Source of the DNA: VXNE01 sp965208745
Lineage (GTDB): Bacteria; Pseudomonadota; Gammaproteobacteria; Pseudomonadales; Azotimanducaceae
Assembly: GCA_965208745.1 (NCBI GenBank)
Contig: CBDBPN010000003.1
Span: forward strand, 682,001-746,000
DNA: 64,000 nt
Direction of reading: 5' to 3'
The notes beneath the pieces are model-generated. The model was not told where the DNA came from. It saw only the letters and a list, made by a program, of their open reading frames with translations, and did not search any database. Shown one piece after another: positions 1 through 8,800 of this stretch (position 1 is its first letter; the number at the start of each line of letters is the position of its first letter). The position numbers and the translations under genes are program-made.

Positions 1-1746
1 GGCAGCCACGGCCTGCCCTTCCGCGACGTGGAATCTCGTCACCGTGCCGGAACGCGGCGCGACGACATCGGTCTCCATCTTCATGGCTTCGAGCACCAGC
101 ACCGGCTGCCCCTCTTCGACGCGGCTGCCCGGTTGGGCGATGAGCTTGAACACGTTCCCCGCCAGGAGCGCCGGCACGGCCGCCGCTCCCGCCCCCGGCG
201 CTCCGGCGGCCGGCGCCGGGGTCACCCCCACCGGTGCGCCATCCGTCGACACTTCCACCTGGAAGGACCGCCCGTTGACCGTCACACGGTACTGTGCCGG
301 CGCCTCCGGCTCGGTGACGGGAGCCCCGTTGGCTACCGCGCTGGCAAAGTCCGCATCCGGGTCCGGTTCGGGTTCGAAGGCCTCGGGCTTGCCCCGGTTC
401 TCCAGGAAGTTGAACCCGATCTTCGGGAAGAGGACGTACGTCAGGACATCCTCGATCGGCTCCTCCGCCAGCCCGATGGACGCCTTCCCGGCCAGTCGGT
501 GCAGCTCCGCCGCGAGCCGGTCGAGTTCGGGTTCGAGCAGGTCCGCCGGACGGCATGTGACGGGTTTCTCGTCGCCGAGGACGCGGCGCCGCAGGTGGGG
601 GTCCACTGGCGCGGGCGTAGCCCCGTACTCCCCTTTCAGAACGGCTGCGGTCTCGCGGGTGACGTTGGCGTAGCGCGCCCCGGACACCACGTTGATGAGT
701 GCCTGCGTGCCGACGATCTGGGAGGTCGGCGTCACCAGCGGGATATGGCCGAGTTCCCGGCGCACGCGCGGAATCTCCTCGAGCACCTCGTCGAACCGGT
801 CCGACGCGCCCTGTTCCCGGAGCTGGTTTTCGAGATTGGTCAGCATGCCGCCCGGTACCTGCGCGACCAGGATGCGCGAGTCGACGCCCTGGAGGCTCCC
901 CTCGAACTGCGCGTACTTGCGCCGGACGACGCGGAAGTACGCCGAGATCTCCTCGAGCAGCCCGAGCTCCAGACCGGTGTCGCGCTCCCCGCCCGCCAGC
1001 ATCGCCACCAGCGACTCGGTCGCCGAGTGGCCGTACGTCATGCTCATCGAGGAGACGGCCGTGTCGACGTTGTCGATCCCCGCCTCGATGGCCTTGAGAT
1101 ACGTCGCCGTGGAAAGCCCCGTCGTCGCGTGGGAGTGCATCTGGATCGGGATGCTGACGGCTTCCTTCAGCCGGGACACGAGTTCGAAGGCCACGTAGGG
1201 CGTCAGCAGTCCCGCCATGTCCTTGATGCACAACGAGTGCGCGCCCATGTCCTCGATGCGCCGGCCGAGATCCACCCACATGTCCACCGTGTGCACGGGG
1301 CTGGTCGTGTAGGAGATCGTGCCCTGGGCATGGCGCTCCCGCGCCACCACGGCGGCAACCGCGCACTCGAGGTTGCGCGGGTCGTTCATGGCGTCGAAGA
1401 TGCGGAAGATGTCGACGCCCACGGTCGCGGCGCGCTCGACGAACTTCTCCACCACGTCGTCGGCGTAGTGGCGGTAGCCGAGCAGGTTCTGGCCCCGCAG
1501 CAGCATTTGCTGGCGCGTATTGGGCATGGCGGCCTTGATCCGGCGCATGCGCTCCCAGGGATCTTCCCCGAGGTAGCGGATGCAGGCGTCGAAGGTGGCC
1601 CCGCCCCACGACTCGACGGACCAGTACCCGACGCGGTCGAGCTTCTCCGCGACGGGCAGCATGTCGTCGGTTCGGAACCGCGTCGCGAGGAGGCTCTGGT
1701 GCGCGTCCCGCAGGACCAGTTCGGTGATGCCGAGGGGCCCAGCCAT
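1..1746 (-). CDS. oadA: Oxaloacetate decarboxylase alpha subunit, 3' end cut by window edge
   Basis: Biotin-dependent carboxyltransferase subunit of the membrane Na+-pumping oxaloacetate decarboxylase; it moves the carboxyl group of oxaloacetate to biotin. The protein opens with the family signature TELVLRDAHQSLLATRF (residues about 8-24), whose DAH contributes to the metal site of the TIM-barrel carboxyltransferase domain, and continues with the conserved FRIFDAMND segment. Close to the left edge lies the biotinyl motif AMKMET, with the Lys codon at 79-81. Only about ten C-terminal residues should be missing. The start ATG overlaps the oadG stop as TGATG, so the two are translationally coupled. 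oadB would be expected next, outside the window. Many pyruvate carboxylase B-subunits look alike, but the oadG neighbour settles the call. Confidence 0.95.
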   Translation of the reverse strand, partial: MAGPLGITELVLRDAHQSLLATRFRTDDMLPVAEKLDRVGYWSVESWGGATFDACIRYLGEDPWERMRRIKAAMPNTRQQMLLRGQNLLGYRHYADDVVEKFVERAATVGVDIFRIFDAMNDPRNLECAVAAVVARERHAQGTISYTTSPVHTVDMWVDLGRRIEDMGAHSLCIKDMAGLLTPYVAFELVSRLKEAVSIPIQMHSHATTGLSTATYLKAIEAGIDNVDTAVSSMSMTYGHSATESLVAMLAGGERDTGLELGLLEEISAYFRVVRRKYAQFEGSLQGVDSRILVAQVPGGMLTNLENQLREQGASDRFDEVLEEIPRVRRELGHIPLVTPTSQIVGTQALINVVSGARYANVTRETAAVLKGEYGATPAPVDPHLRRRVLGDEKPVTCRPADLLEPELDRLAAELHRLAGKASIGLAEEPIEDVLTYVLFPKIGFNFLENRGKPEAFEPEPDPDADFASAVANGAPVTEPEAPAQYRVTVNGRSFQVEVSTDGAPVGVTPAPAAGAPGAGAAAVPALLAGNVFKLIAQPGSRVEEGQPVLVLEAMKMETDVVAPRSGTVTRFHVAEGQAVAA

Positions 1747-2000
1747 CAGGTTCCGCCCGCCGCGTGCAACCGGCCTCCCGCAACGCGACGATGATGCCGG
1801 ATGGCCGCGGTCACGGCGGCGACGACTTCGTCCTCACCCTCGGCCTCGACCACCGGGGTGGCGCGCCAGCCGCGGACAGCGCGCGACAGGGTCGCGCAAG
1901 TCGCCACCAGCAAGCCGAGCAGCACGAACACCGTGCCCATCCCGGCCAGGAGCAGTTGGAGCCCGGGTCCTATGAGTTCGCTGCCCACTGTCGTCTCCAT
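1746..2000 (-). CDS. oadG: Oxaloacetate decarboxylase gamma subunit
   Basis: Small membrane anchor that assembles the OadA-OadB complex and supplies a cytoplasmic tail. The 84-residue protein has one hydrophobic segment (about residues 10-36, LLLAGMGTVFVLLGLLVAT) after a short N-terminus, followed by a charged tail ending in an Ala/His/Arg-rich stretch, as is usual for OadG. Length is typical of the family. Its stop overlaps the oadA start. Sequence conservation in this family is low, so the call rests on topology, size and position directly before oadA. Confidence 0.88.
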   Translation of the reverse strand: METTVGSELIGPGLQLLLAGMGTVFVLLGLLVATCATLSRAVRGWRATPVVEAEGEDEVVAAVTAAIRHHRRVAGGRLHAAGGT

Positions 2001-2105
2001 TCCGCCGGTGTCCGTTCGAACGGGGCTTCGCGTGCGTTGCGGGCCGGCCCCCCGGTCGTTCGTTCGCTTGCCGCGCCTGCAGGCATTGGCATGCAGGCTG
2101 GTGTG

Positions 2106-2182
2106 TGGCGCACCCGACAGGATTCGAACCTGTAATCCCTGGTTTCGTAGACCAGTGCCTTATCCAGTTTGGCCACGGGTGC
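2106..2182 (-). tRNA. tRNA-Arg (anticodon ACG)
   Basis: Read on the minus strand, the 77 nt fold as a full cloverleaf: acceptor GCACCCG/CGGGTGC, discriminator G and encoded CCA, T-loop GGTTCGAATCC, and an anticodon arm CTGGT-CTACGAA-ACCAG with anticodon ACG (wobble inosine, reads CGU/CGC/CGA). In enterobacteria and pseudomonads this tRNA usually follows tRNA-Ser(GCU) directly; here that partner is 60 kb away at 62154-62243 on the same strand. Confidence 0.97.
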
Positions 2183-2359
2183 GTGGCAGCCGCGTAGCGC
2201 GGACCGCGTTTTCGCGGGGCCGCGTATTATCGGGAAGGGGCGGGTGCTAAGCAACCGGATTGAGACGCCAAAACCCGGCCCGCGACGCTCCTCGAGTCCC
2301 ATCCCACCAGCGCGCGCACGCCCTGGGATAAGATGCGGGCAGGTTGCCCCGGAGGCCAC

Positions 2360-3778
2360 ATGGCCGAGCCGAACCCGTCCGGACGCGTCGGCCGCGCCCG
2401 GATCGCGCTCTACGGAGCGGTGAACCTGCCCACCTCCGTGGTCGGGCTGCCCATCGCCCTCTACGTCCCGGCCTTCTACTCGGAGAACCTCGGGCTGTCG
2501 CTCGCCGCCGTCGGCACGCTGCTCGCGCTGTCGCGGCTCACGGACGTGGTGACCGACCCGGCGATCGGCATCGCGTCGGATCGCTGGCGTACCCGCTTCG
2601 GCCGTCGCAAGCCCTGGATGGTGGCGGGCACGCCCCTCATGATCGTGTCCCTCTGGATGCTCTTCGTCCCCGACAGCCCCACCGCGATCGCGGTTTGGTC
2701 CGCGTTCGGCGGTACGGGCGTCAGCAATTTCTATCTCTTCGTCTGGATCAGCGCCCTCTACCTCTCGTTCACGCTGGTCGACCTGCCCTACCGCGCGTGG
2801 GGGGCCGAACTCTCCCCGGACTACGACGAGCGTTCCCGCGTCACCGGCTGGCGCGAAGCCTTCGGCTACGGCGGCACGATGATGTCGCTCATCATCCCCC
2901 TCGTCATCGCGTTCGTGCTGGCCCAGCCCGGCGCCGAGAACGCGCTCTACGGGGTCGCCGTCGCCGTCCTGGTGCTGATGCCCCTGCTTACCCTCCCGGC
3001 CATCCTGTTCGTTCGGGAGCCGCCGATCCGGGGCAGCCGGACGCCGCACGTCACCTGGCTCCGGGGCCTGCGCATCGTCTGGCGCAACGGGCCGTTCCGC
3101 CGGCTGGTGATCTGCCTCACGTTCTTCGCCACCGGCATCAGCATGACCGCGGCGATGTCGTTCTTCTTCGTGCGGCGCGTGATGGAAGAGCCCTTCGACA
3201 CGTACGCCATCTTCGTGCTCGCGTACTACGTTTCGAGCACCGTCGCGATCCCGGCCTGGTTCGCGATCTCGAAGAAGCTCGGCAAGCACCGCACCGTGGT
3301 GCTCGGCATCGCCTGGCTGTCGCTCTGGAGTTCGTTCATCCCGTTGCTCGGGCCCGACGACTTCGCGCTCTTCTTCGTCATCATGCTGTTGAAGGGATCG
3401 GCGATCGGCGCCCTGGTGTTCCTGCCGACCTCGATGGCGGCCGACATCGTGGACCTCGACACGCTGCGCACGCGCGAGCAACGGACGGGGCTCTACTTCT
3501 CGCTGTGGGGCATGGTGAACAAGGGCGCGGCCGCCCTCGGGGTGTTCTTCGCCACCGCGGGCGCCGCCTACATGGGGTTCGACCCCGCGAGCGACGACAA
3601 CACCGCCACGGCGAAGATGGCGGTGGCGCTCCTGTACTCCGTCATCCCGGCCGCCATCGCCTGCATCGCGTTGCCCCTGCTGTGGCGGTACCCGCTCACG
3701 CGGGAGCGGCAGCAGCGGATGCGGGAGCACATCGAGCGGCGGGACACGCGGATGCGGGCGGCCGGACTGTCCCACTGA
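2360..3778 (+). CDS. MFS transporter, GPH (glycoside-pentoside-hexuronide:cation symporter) type
   Basis: Inner-membrane secondary transporter of 472 residues with twelve predicted hydrophobic segments. GPH/MFS_2 hallmarks are clear: an N-terminal YVPAFYSENLGLS helix, LSRLTDVVTDPAIGIASDR followed by TRFGRRKPW (the loop 2-3 signature, intact here), and DLPYRAWGAEL. The start at 2360 is chosen over the in-frame ATG at 2333 because a GGAGG lies 7 nt upstream. Substrate is probably a sugar, glycoside or similar compound taken up with a cation, but members also move other organic molecules. A second, broken relative lies at 26477-27819. It is convergent with the small His-rich gene behind it. Confidence 0.9.
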   Translation: MAEPNPSGRVGRARIALYGAVNLPTSVVGLPIALYVPAFYSENLGLSLAAVGTLLALSRLTDVVTDPAIGIASDRWRTRFGRRKPWMVAGTPLMIVSLWMLFVPDSPTAIAVWSAFGGTGVSNFYLFVWISALYLSFTLVDLPYRAWGAELSPDYDERSRVTGWREAFGYGGTMMSLIIPLVIAFVLAQPGAENALYGVAVAVLVLMPLLTLPAILFVREPPIRGSRTPHVTWLRGLRIVWRNGPFRRLVICLTFFATGISMTAAMSFFFVRRVMEEPFDTYAIFVLAYYVSSTVAIPAWFAISKKLGKHRTVVLGIAWLSLWSSFIPLLGPDDFALFFVIMLLKGSAIGALVFLPTSMAADIVDLDTLRTREQRTGLYFSLWGMVNKGAAALGVFFATAGAAYMGFDPASDDNTATAKMAVALLYSVIPAAIACIALPLLWRYPLTRERQQRMREHIERRDTRMRAAGLSH

Positions 3779-3795
3779 CGCTTCCGGTCACGTCC

Positions 3796-4116
3796 CTACC
3801 AATGCCGGCAGCCGGGGCCATGCCGATGACCGCGCCAGTGCGGCCGCCGATGTCCATGCCCCACCACCCAATGCGTCCGGTACGCGTTCCCGACGCACAC
3901 GTCGAGGTGGTGGAGCGGCCCGGAACGCCGGTGGCGGCGTCCATGCTTGCCGAAGCAGACGCTCCAGCCCGGGTGGTAGGCGACGACGTGGGGAGGAGGC
4001 GGATGGTGGTAGACGCGATGCCCGTGCCCGTAGTGCGGATGCGCGTTTGCGGAAACCGCCGCCAGGGAAAGCAGCATGGCCGCGGCGCCCGTGAGATTGC
4101 GGAGTTGCCGGTGCAT
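3796..4116 (-). CDS. Small exported histidine-rich protein
   Basis: No family recognised with certainty. The 106-residue product has a clear Sec signal peptide (MHRQLRNLTGAAAMLLSLAAVSANA, cleavage after ANA), then a mature part dominated by His, Arg, Gly and Pro, with HPHYGHGHRVYHHPPPPH at the front and HGHRRPHWRGHRHGPG at the end, plus three Cys. Such composition is typical of small periplasmic proteins that bind transition metals (inference). A GGGAG lies about 12 nt before the ATG. The gene is convergent with the MFS gene and divergent from the following dehydrogenase. Confidence 0.6.
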   Translation of the reverse strand: MHRQLRNLTGAAAMLLSLAAVSANAHPHYGHGHRVYHHPPPPHVVAYHPGWSVCFGKHGRRHRRSGPLHHLDVCVGNAYRTHWVVGHGHRRPHWRGHRHGPGCRHW

Positions 4117-4304
4117 CGGTGTGGCGCTCCCGTGTCATGAGGTCCGGGGGGGACGTTCGCACAGCGGCCATGAACCCAGTCTGAACGGCCCGGCGCGCGA
4201 TCCGGCCGCTCGGCCGCCCCCTCCCTGTGCCAAACGCCGCCGGACGCTACACTGTCCGGACATGCACGCCGGCCATCCGGAGCAAGCACAGGAGACCGCC
4301 ACCC

Positions 4305-5099
4305 ATGACCGACCAGACCCGCCCCGGACGCCTCGCCGGCCGCACGGCCCTGATCACCGGCGCGAGCCGCGGCCTCGGCCGCGCCATCGCCCGGCTCTTC
4401 GCGGCCGAGGGCGCGCACCTCTTCCTGACCGCGACGAATCTCGCCAAGCTGGAGGAGACGCGGGGCCTCTGCGCGGATGCCGGCGTCGAACTGCACTGTC
4501 ACCGGGCGGACGTGGCGGACCCGGAAGCCGTCGCGGGACTCTTCGACGCCGCCGTCTCGTGGCGCGACGGACTGGACATCGTGGTCAACAACGCCGGCAT
4601 CTACATCGGCAAGCCGTTCGTCGACTACGACCTCGACGAGCTCGACCGGGTCATGAAGGTCAACGTGTACGCCGTCTTCCAGCTCACGCAGCTCGCCGTG
4701 AAGCACATGCTCGGCCGCGGCGGCGGCAAGATCGTCAACATGGCCTCGACCGCCGGCAAGTGGGAGAGCCTGAACCAGTCCGTGTACAACACGTCCAAGC
4801 ACGCGGTGGTCGGGCTGACGCGCTGCGCGGCGCTGGAGACCGCGAATCAGGGCATCAACATCAACGCCATCTGCCCGGGCTTCGTCTCGACCGGGATGTT
4901 CGACGGGCTGCACGAGGCCGCGGAGGCCCTCAACGTACCGGTGGAGGAGCTGCAGCAGCAGGTCATCTCGCGCGTCCCGATGGGGCGCCTGGTCACCGGC
5001 GAGGAGGTCGCCCACCTCGCGGTGTATCTCGCGAGCAGCGAATCCGACGGGATGACGGGGCAGTCGATTCCGATCTCGGGCGGGATGCGGATGGGGTGA
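4305..5099 (+). CDS. Short-chain dehydrogenase/reductase (SDR)
   Basis: NAD(P)-dependent oxidoreductase of the classical SDR family, 264 residues, cytoplasmic. Visible motifs in order: cofactor loop TGASRGLG near residue 20, NNAG in VVNNAGIYIG, the catalytic Ser in NMASTAGKW and YxxxK in SVYNTSKHAV, then the CPGFVSTGMFDG segment and the C-terminal ISGGMRMG. The start at 4305 is preferred over the in-frame ATG at 4227 because the family begins close to the first beta-strand and AGGAGA precedes it. Substrate unknown; it stands alone between oppositely oriented genes. Confidence 0.9.
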   Translation: MTDQTRPGRLAGRTALITGASRGLGRAIARLFAAEGAHLFLTATNLAKLEETRGLCADAGVELHCHRADVADPEAVAGLFDAAVSWRDGLDIVVNNAGIYIGKPFVDYDLDELDRVMKVNVYAVFQLTQLAVKHMLGRGGGKIVNMASTAGKWESLNQSVYNTSKHAVVGLTRCAALETANQGININAICPGFVSTGMFDGLHEAAEALNVPVEELQQQVISRVPMGRLVTGEEVAHLAVYLASSESDGMTGQSIPISGGMRMG

Positions 5100-5158
5100 G
5101 GGCCTGGGGCGGGTCAGGCCACGTCGTCCGTGAAGGAGTTGAGTACACGCCCCAAGCG

Positions 5159-5335
5159 TCAGGACGAACCGTCCGGACCCGCTCCCGCTTGCTCCCCGCG
5201 ACGATAAAGCGCCTCCCTGGACTGGTTGTCGGCCATACGCAAACCGACGCCACGCCTGTCGAAGTCCGCGATCACTTCACGCAACAGCTTGCGTCGCACT
5301 TCCGCAGCGGTAGAGGTCTCCGTGATGTTCTTCAC
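5159..5335 (-). CDS. Hypothetical small protein (58 aa), tail of an amidohydrolase transcript
   Basis: A GTG-started reading frame begins 14 nt after the amidohydrolase stop on the same strand, preceded by a purine-rich GGGGCGGAAG. The product is polar and helix-prone (AAEVRRKLLREVIADFDRRG, then LRMADNQSREALYRRGEQAG) with no membrane segment or signal peptide. No family recognised. Codon choice resembles real genes (G/C in third positions), which is the main argument that it is translated; it could be spurious. Confidence 0.35.
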   Translation of the reverse strand: MKNITETSTAAEVRRKLLREVIADFDRRGVGLRMADNQSREALYRRGEQAGAGPDGSS

Positions 5336-5349
5336 GCTTCCGCCCCCGG

Positions 5350-6756
5350 CTACTCGACCGACGCATCGGCCAGTTCGCGCAGCGTCGACAGGAGTACGTC
5401 GCGCGTCACCCAACGCCCGTCGGCCATCACGCCTTCGAGCCGCCAGAGATGGCCGATGTCCTCGAGCGGGTTCGCGCCCAGCAACACGAGGTCGGCCTCC
5501 ATTCCCGGCAGGATCTTCCCGCGCGTGTCCGCGTCGCCGAGGAAACGTGCGGGGGCGGTAGTCGCCGCCTGCAGCGCCTCGTAGGGCGACAGTCCGGCCT
5601 CGACGAAGGTTGCGATCTCGTCGATCAGGGTGAAACCCGGCACGAGGGACGGGAAGGTGTCGGTCCCCGTCATGAGCGGGGCGCCGGCGGCGTGCAGCCG
5701 GGCGAGGAACTCGAGCATCCGGGGCCGCGCCCGGCCGAGCATCTCCCGGGACTCCGGGGAGAACAGCGCCTCCAGGCCAGATTCGCGGTATACGCCGAGC
5801 AGGGCGTCGGGCATGAAAGCGGCCATGGGATGCTCGACGAGACGGTCCAGGCGGCCGGCGTTGATCAGCATGGAGTTGACGACGAACGTGGGGCAGTTCC
5901 AGGCGCCCGCCTCCACGGTCGCGCGGACGAGTTCGTCCATCCGCGCATCCGGCATGTGCAGCCAGGAGGCGAACCGTTCCGCGCTGCGGCCGCCGTCCTT
6001 GACCAGGGCTTCCCGCGACAGGCCGTCGATGTCGTAGCCGCGGAAGTGCTCGATGGACGCCTGGCCTGCCGCCAACACTTCCTCGACCCCGACATCGAAC
6101 GGCACGTGCCCGAAGAACGTCACGCCATGCCGGCGGGCCTCGTCCGCGACCGCCAGGTACGCCTCGCGCGACAGGGTGTGGTAGACCTTGATCGACTCGA
6201 AACCCTCCCCCGCGAACTGCCGCACGGCGGCGCGCGCCGCGTCCGCCGTCAGCACACGGGCCGCGAAGTTCCAGACGGCGTCTTCGCCCTCGAGCAGAGG
6301 ACTCGCGACTTCCATGCGCGGACCGAGCGGCGCGCCGTCCTCGATGGCGGCGGCAAGCCTCAGCAAGTCCCGCGAGCCGACGGCGTTGCGGATCGTCGTC
6401 ACGCCGGTCGCCAGGTACAGGAGCAGGTCGGCGCGCGGTTCCGTCTGGCCTGGGCGATAGTCGCCGCCTATGTGGGCATGCATGTCCGCGAGCCCTGGCA
6501 GCAGGAACCTGTCCGTGCCATCGACGACCGTCGCCCCGGGCGGGAAGGTCACCGTGTCCGCGGGACCGACGGTCACGATCCGGTCGCCCTCGACGACTAC
6601 CGACCGATGCGGCGCGGCGCCCGGAGCGTCCATCGAGATGACGTTGACGTCCACGAAGGCGTACGTGGACGGCTCCGCCGCGGCGGACGGTCCGGCGGCC
6701 CACAGCGAGAACAGGACACACAGCTTGCCCGCCCCGATGCTCACCACCCGTCGCAT
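5350..6756 (-). CDS. Exported amidohydrolase family protein
   Basis: Metal-dependent hydrolase of the amidohydrolase superfamily (imidazolonepropionase/prolidase-like branch), 468 residues. An N-terminal signal peptide (MRRVVSIGAGKLCVLFSLWAAGPSAAA) directs it to the periplasm. The first metal site is PGLADMHAHIGG (HxH); further on come KVYHTLSREAY (carbamylated-Lys region), FFGHVPF and IEHFRG (His ligands) and MTGTDTFPS (final Asp). The C-terminal LVLLGANPLEDI is the usual small beta-sandwich closure. The ATG at 6756 is supported by GGAGGG 7 nt upstream. Substrates of exported relatives are typically dipeptides or cyclic amides, here undetermined. Divergent from the VOC operon, with about 100 bp between. 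Confidence 0.85.
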   Translation of the reverse strand: MRRVVSIGAGKLCVLFSLWAAGPSAAAEPSTYAFVDVNVISMDAPGAAPHRSVVVEGDRIVTVGPADTVTFPPGATVVDGTDRFLLPGLADMHAHIGGDYRPGQTEPRADLLLYLATGVTTIRNAVGSRDLLRLAAAIEDGAPLGPRMEVASPLLEGEDAVWNFAARVLTADAARAAVRQFAGEGFESIKVYHTLSREAYLAVADEARRHGVTFFGHVPFDVGVEEVLAAGQASIEHFRGYDIDGLSREALVKDGGRSAERFASWLHMPDARMDELVRATVEAGAWNCPTFVVNSMLINAGRLDRLVEHPMAAFMPDALLGVYRESGLEALFSPESREMLGRARPRMLEFLARLHAAGAPLMTGTDTFPSLVPGFTLIDEIATFVEAGLSPYEALQAATTAPARFLGDADTRGKILPGMEADLVLLGANPLEDIGHLWRLEGVMADGRWVTRDVLLSTLRELADASVE

Positions 6757-6857
6757 GTGCGTCCCTCCACGCGTGTCCGCAGGCGCGATGGTAGCGGTTC
6801 GCGCCGCGTCCCGGTCCCGGCGTACACTTTCCGCCGGGCAAGTGACAGGAGGGGCGC

Positions 6858-7742
6858 GTGTCCGCTGACCCGCGACAAGCCACCGGTGACACCAGGGCGC
6901 TGGACCACTACGTCCTCCAGGTGCACGACGTGGATGCCGCCGGCGCATCGTTCGAGCGCCTCGGCTTCCAGGTGCGGCCCCGGATGACGCACATCGAGTT
7001 CGGCACCTGCAACCGCGTCGTCCAGTTCCGGAACACCTATCTCGAACTGCTCGGCGGCCTTGCCGCCGCGCCGTCCGACATCGTCCGGGAGTACCTGCCG
7101 CGCTTCGAGTGCGGCGAGGGCCTGTCGCACGTCAGCCTGCGCTCGCACGACCTCGAGGCCGACCGTCGCGCGGCGGCGGAAAGCGGACTGAACCCCGGTC
7201 CGATCACCAGCGCCCGGCGCGAGGTGGTGATGCCCGACGACTCCGTGGAGGAGACGGACAGCAGTTTCTTCTACATGTGGCGACGGCAACGGCTCTACCT
7301 GTCGCTGTTCCTGTCCGGCCACAACAAGCCCCACACCATCTGGATTCCCGAGTACCAGGAGCATCCGAACACCGCCGTCGACACGACGGGCGTGACGTTC
7401 GTCTCGGACGATCCGCTCGAAGACCGCGACCACTTCTCGCAGATCTATCGGTGCGCGCCGACCGCGGCCGGGCCCGACCTGGTCCGGCTCACGGGCCACC
7501 GGGGCGACGTCGCGGAGGTCTGGTCGCGCACGCGCATCCACGAACGCTACCCCGGGCTCGAACTGGACCTCTCCGACCGCCAGCCCGGCTATCCGATCGG
7601 ACTGACCGTCTCCGTGCGCGCGCTGGACCGGTGCCGCGCAGCACTCGTGGACCACGGCGTGGACTGCACCGTGCGCGAGGGTGCGGTGCTCGTGGCGCCG
7701 CAACGGACGCACGGCGCCGTGATCGAGTTCGTATCCGCCTAA
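6858..7742 (+). CDS. VOC family protein (glyoxalase-like)
   Basis: First gene of a tight operon to 12355. The 294-residue protein begins with the vicinal-oxygen-chelate fold signature DHYVLQVHDVDAAGASFERLGFQV, has THIEFGTCNRVVQF and YLELLGG in the first half, and a second related module (GVTFVSDD..., GLTVSVRALDRCRAAL, ending GAVIEFVSA). This matches the glyoxalase-3-like domain of unassigned function. It starts with GTG, with AGGAGGGG upstream. Its place before a quinone oxidoreductase, a thioesterase and a CoA ligase suggests a catabolic or dioxygenase-related role (inference). Confidence 0.8.
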   Translation: MSADPRQATGDTRALDHYVLQVHDVDAAGASFERLGFQVRPRMTHIEFGTCNRVVQFRNTYLELLGGLAAAPSDIVREYLPRFECGEGLSHVSLRSHDLEADRRAAAESGLNPGPITSARREVVMPDDSVEETDSSFFYMWRRQRLYLSLFLSGHNKPHTIWIPEYQEHPNTAVDTTGVTFVSDDPLEDRDHFSQIYRCAPTAAGPDLVRLTGHRGDVAEVWSRTRIHERYPGLELDLSDRQPGYPIGLTVSVRALDRCRAALVDHGVDCTVREGAVLVAPQRTHGAVIEFVSA

Positions 7743-7769
7743 CTCGTATCCCAGAGAGAGTTCCTGACC

Positions 7770-8780
7770 ATGCGCGCAGCCGTCATCCACGAACACGGCG
7801 ACCGGGACGTCATTCGCCTCGTCGACGACTACCCGACCCCGGCGGCGGAACCCGGCTGGGTCGTCCTCCGGGTCGGCGCGACCTCGATCAACTTCCACGA
7901 CATCTTCACCCGGCGCGGCATGCCCGGCATCCGGATCCCCTTCCCCCTGATCGTCGGCTCCGACCTCGCCGGCGAGATCGTCGAGGTCGGCCCCGGCGTG
8001 ACCGGCTGGTCCGCCGGCGACCGCGTCCTGGTCGATCCGCACCCGTGCGAAGCGAGCGGCTGGAAGTTCCTCGGCGAGCAGTTCGACGGCGGACGCGCCG
8101 AGTTCTGCGCGGTGCTCGAGGACCAGCTCGTTGCCCTGCCGGACGCGGTGAGCTTCGAGGAGGCCTCCACCCTGCCCCTCGCCTACGCCACCGCCCACCG
8201 GATGATGTTCACCCGCGGCAACCTTGAGGCCGGCGAGACCGTGCTCGTGCTCGGCGCGAGCGGCGGCGTCGGCACGTGCTGCGTGCTGCTCGCCAAGATG
8301 GTCGGCGCCACCGTCCTCGCCTGCGCCTCGTCCCCCGAGAAGCTCGAGCGGCTGGCCGACATCGGAGCCGACCACCTGATCGACTACACGCGGGTGGACA
8401 TGCGCAAGGCCGTGCACGAGATCGTCGGCCGGCCCCGCGTCGCCGGCACGGGAGGCGTCGACCTGGCCGTCAACTACACGGGCGGCAAGACGTGGAAGGA
8501 CACGCTGCGCTGCGTCGGCAAGGGCGGCCGCATGGTCACGTGCGGCGCCACCGCCGGGTTCGACGAGGAAGTGGACTGCCGGTATGTCTGGACGTTCGAG
8601 CAGTCCATCATCGGCTCCGACGGCTGGACGCGGGACGATGTCCTCGCGCTGCTCGGCATGGTCGAGTCGGGCCGGCTCGAGCCCGTCATCGATCGCGTCT
8701 TCCCGCTCGAGGAGATTCACGAGGCGGAGCGGCTGCTCGAGGACCGGGAGGTCTTCGGCAAGGTCGTCGTCACGCCCTGA
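7770..8780 (+). CDS. Medium-chain dehydrogenase/reductase, quinone-oxidoreductase-like
   Basis: NADP(H)-dependent MDR enzyme of 336 residues, cytoplasmic. The N-terminal GroES-like half contains ATSINFHDIFTRRG and the conserved VGSDLAGEIVEVG; the Rossmann half contains VLVLGASGGVGTCCVLLAK. The usual catalytic zinc ligands of alcohol dehydrogenases are replaced (N-F-H in place of C-x-D), as in the zinc-free quinone oxidoreductase group. It follows the VOC gene by 27 nt and is followed by the thioesterase after 20 nt, so it is almost certainly co-transcribed. Substrate unknown; enoyl or quinone reduction is likely. Confidence 0.88.
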   Translation: MRAAVIHEHGDRDVIRLVDDYPTPAAEPGWVVLRVGATSINFHDIFTRRGMPGIRIPFPLIVGSDLAGEIVEVGPGVTGWSAGDRVLVDPHPCEASGWKFLGEQFDGGRAEFCAVLEDQLVALPDAVSFEEASTLPLAYATAHRMMFTRGNLEAGETVLVLGASGGVGTCCVLLAKMVGATVLACASSPEKLERLADIGADHLIDYTRVDMRKAVHEIVGRPRVAGTGGVDLAVNYTGGKTWKDTLRCVGKGGRMVTCGATAGFDEEVDCRYVWTFEQSIIGSDGWTRDDVLALLGMVESGRLEPVIDRVFPLEEIHEAERLLEDREVFGKVVVTP

Positions 8781-8800
8781 CGGCCCGGGACGACACGGAA

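Noticed and set aside
27..1794. Long plus-strand frame (588 codons) opposite oadA.
   Set aside because: Antisense shadow of oadA; GC-rich DNA leaves many such frames open. The oadA motifs on the other strand are unambiguous.
2106..2182. tRNA-Arg as an integration site (att) with a second core repeat near 62 kb.
   Set aside because: No repeated copy of the tRNA 3' end and no integrase gene found within the window.
1970..3775. 601-codon minus-strand frame opposite the first MFS gene.
   Set aside because: Composition typical of an antisense shadow; it also runs over the tRNA-Arg gene.
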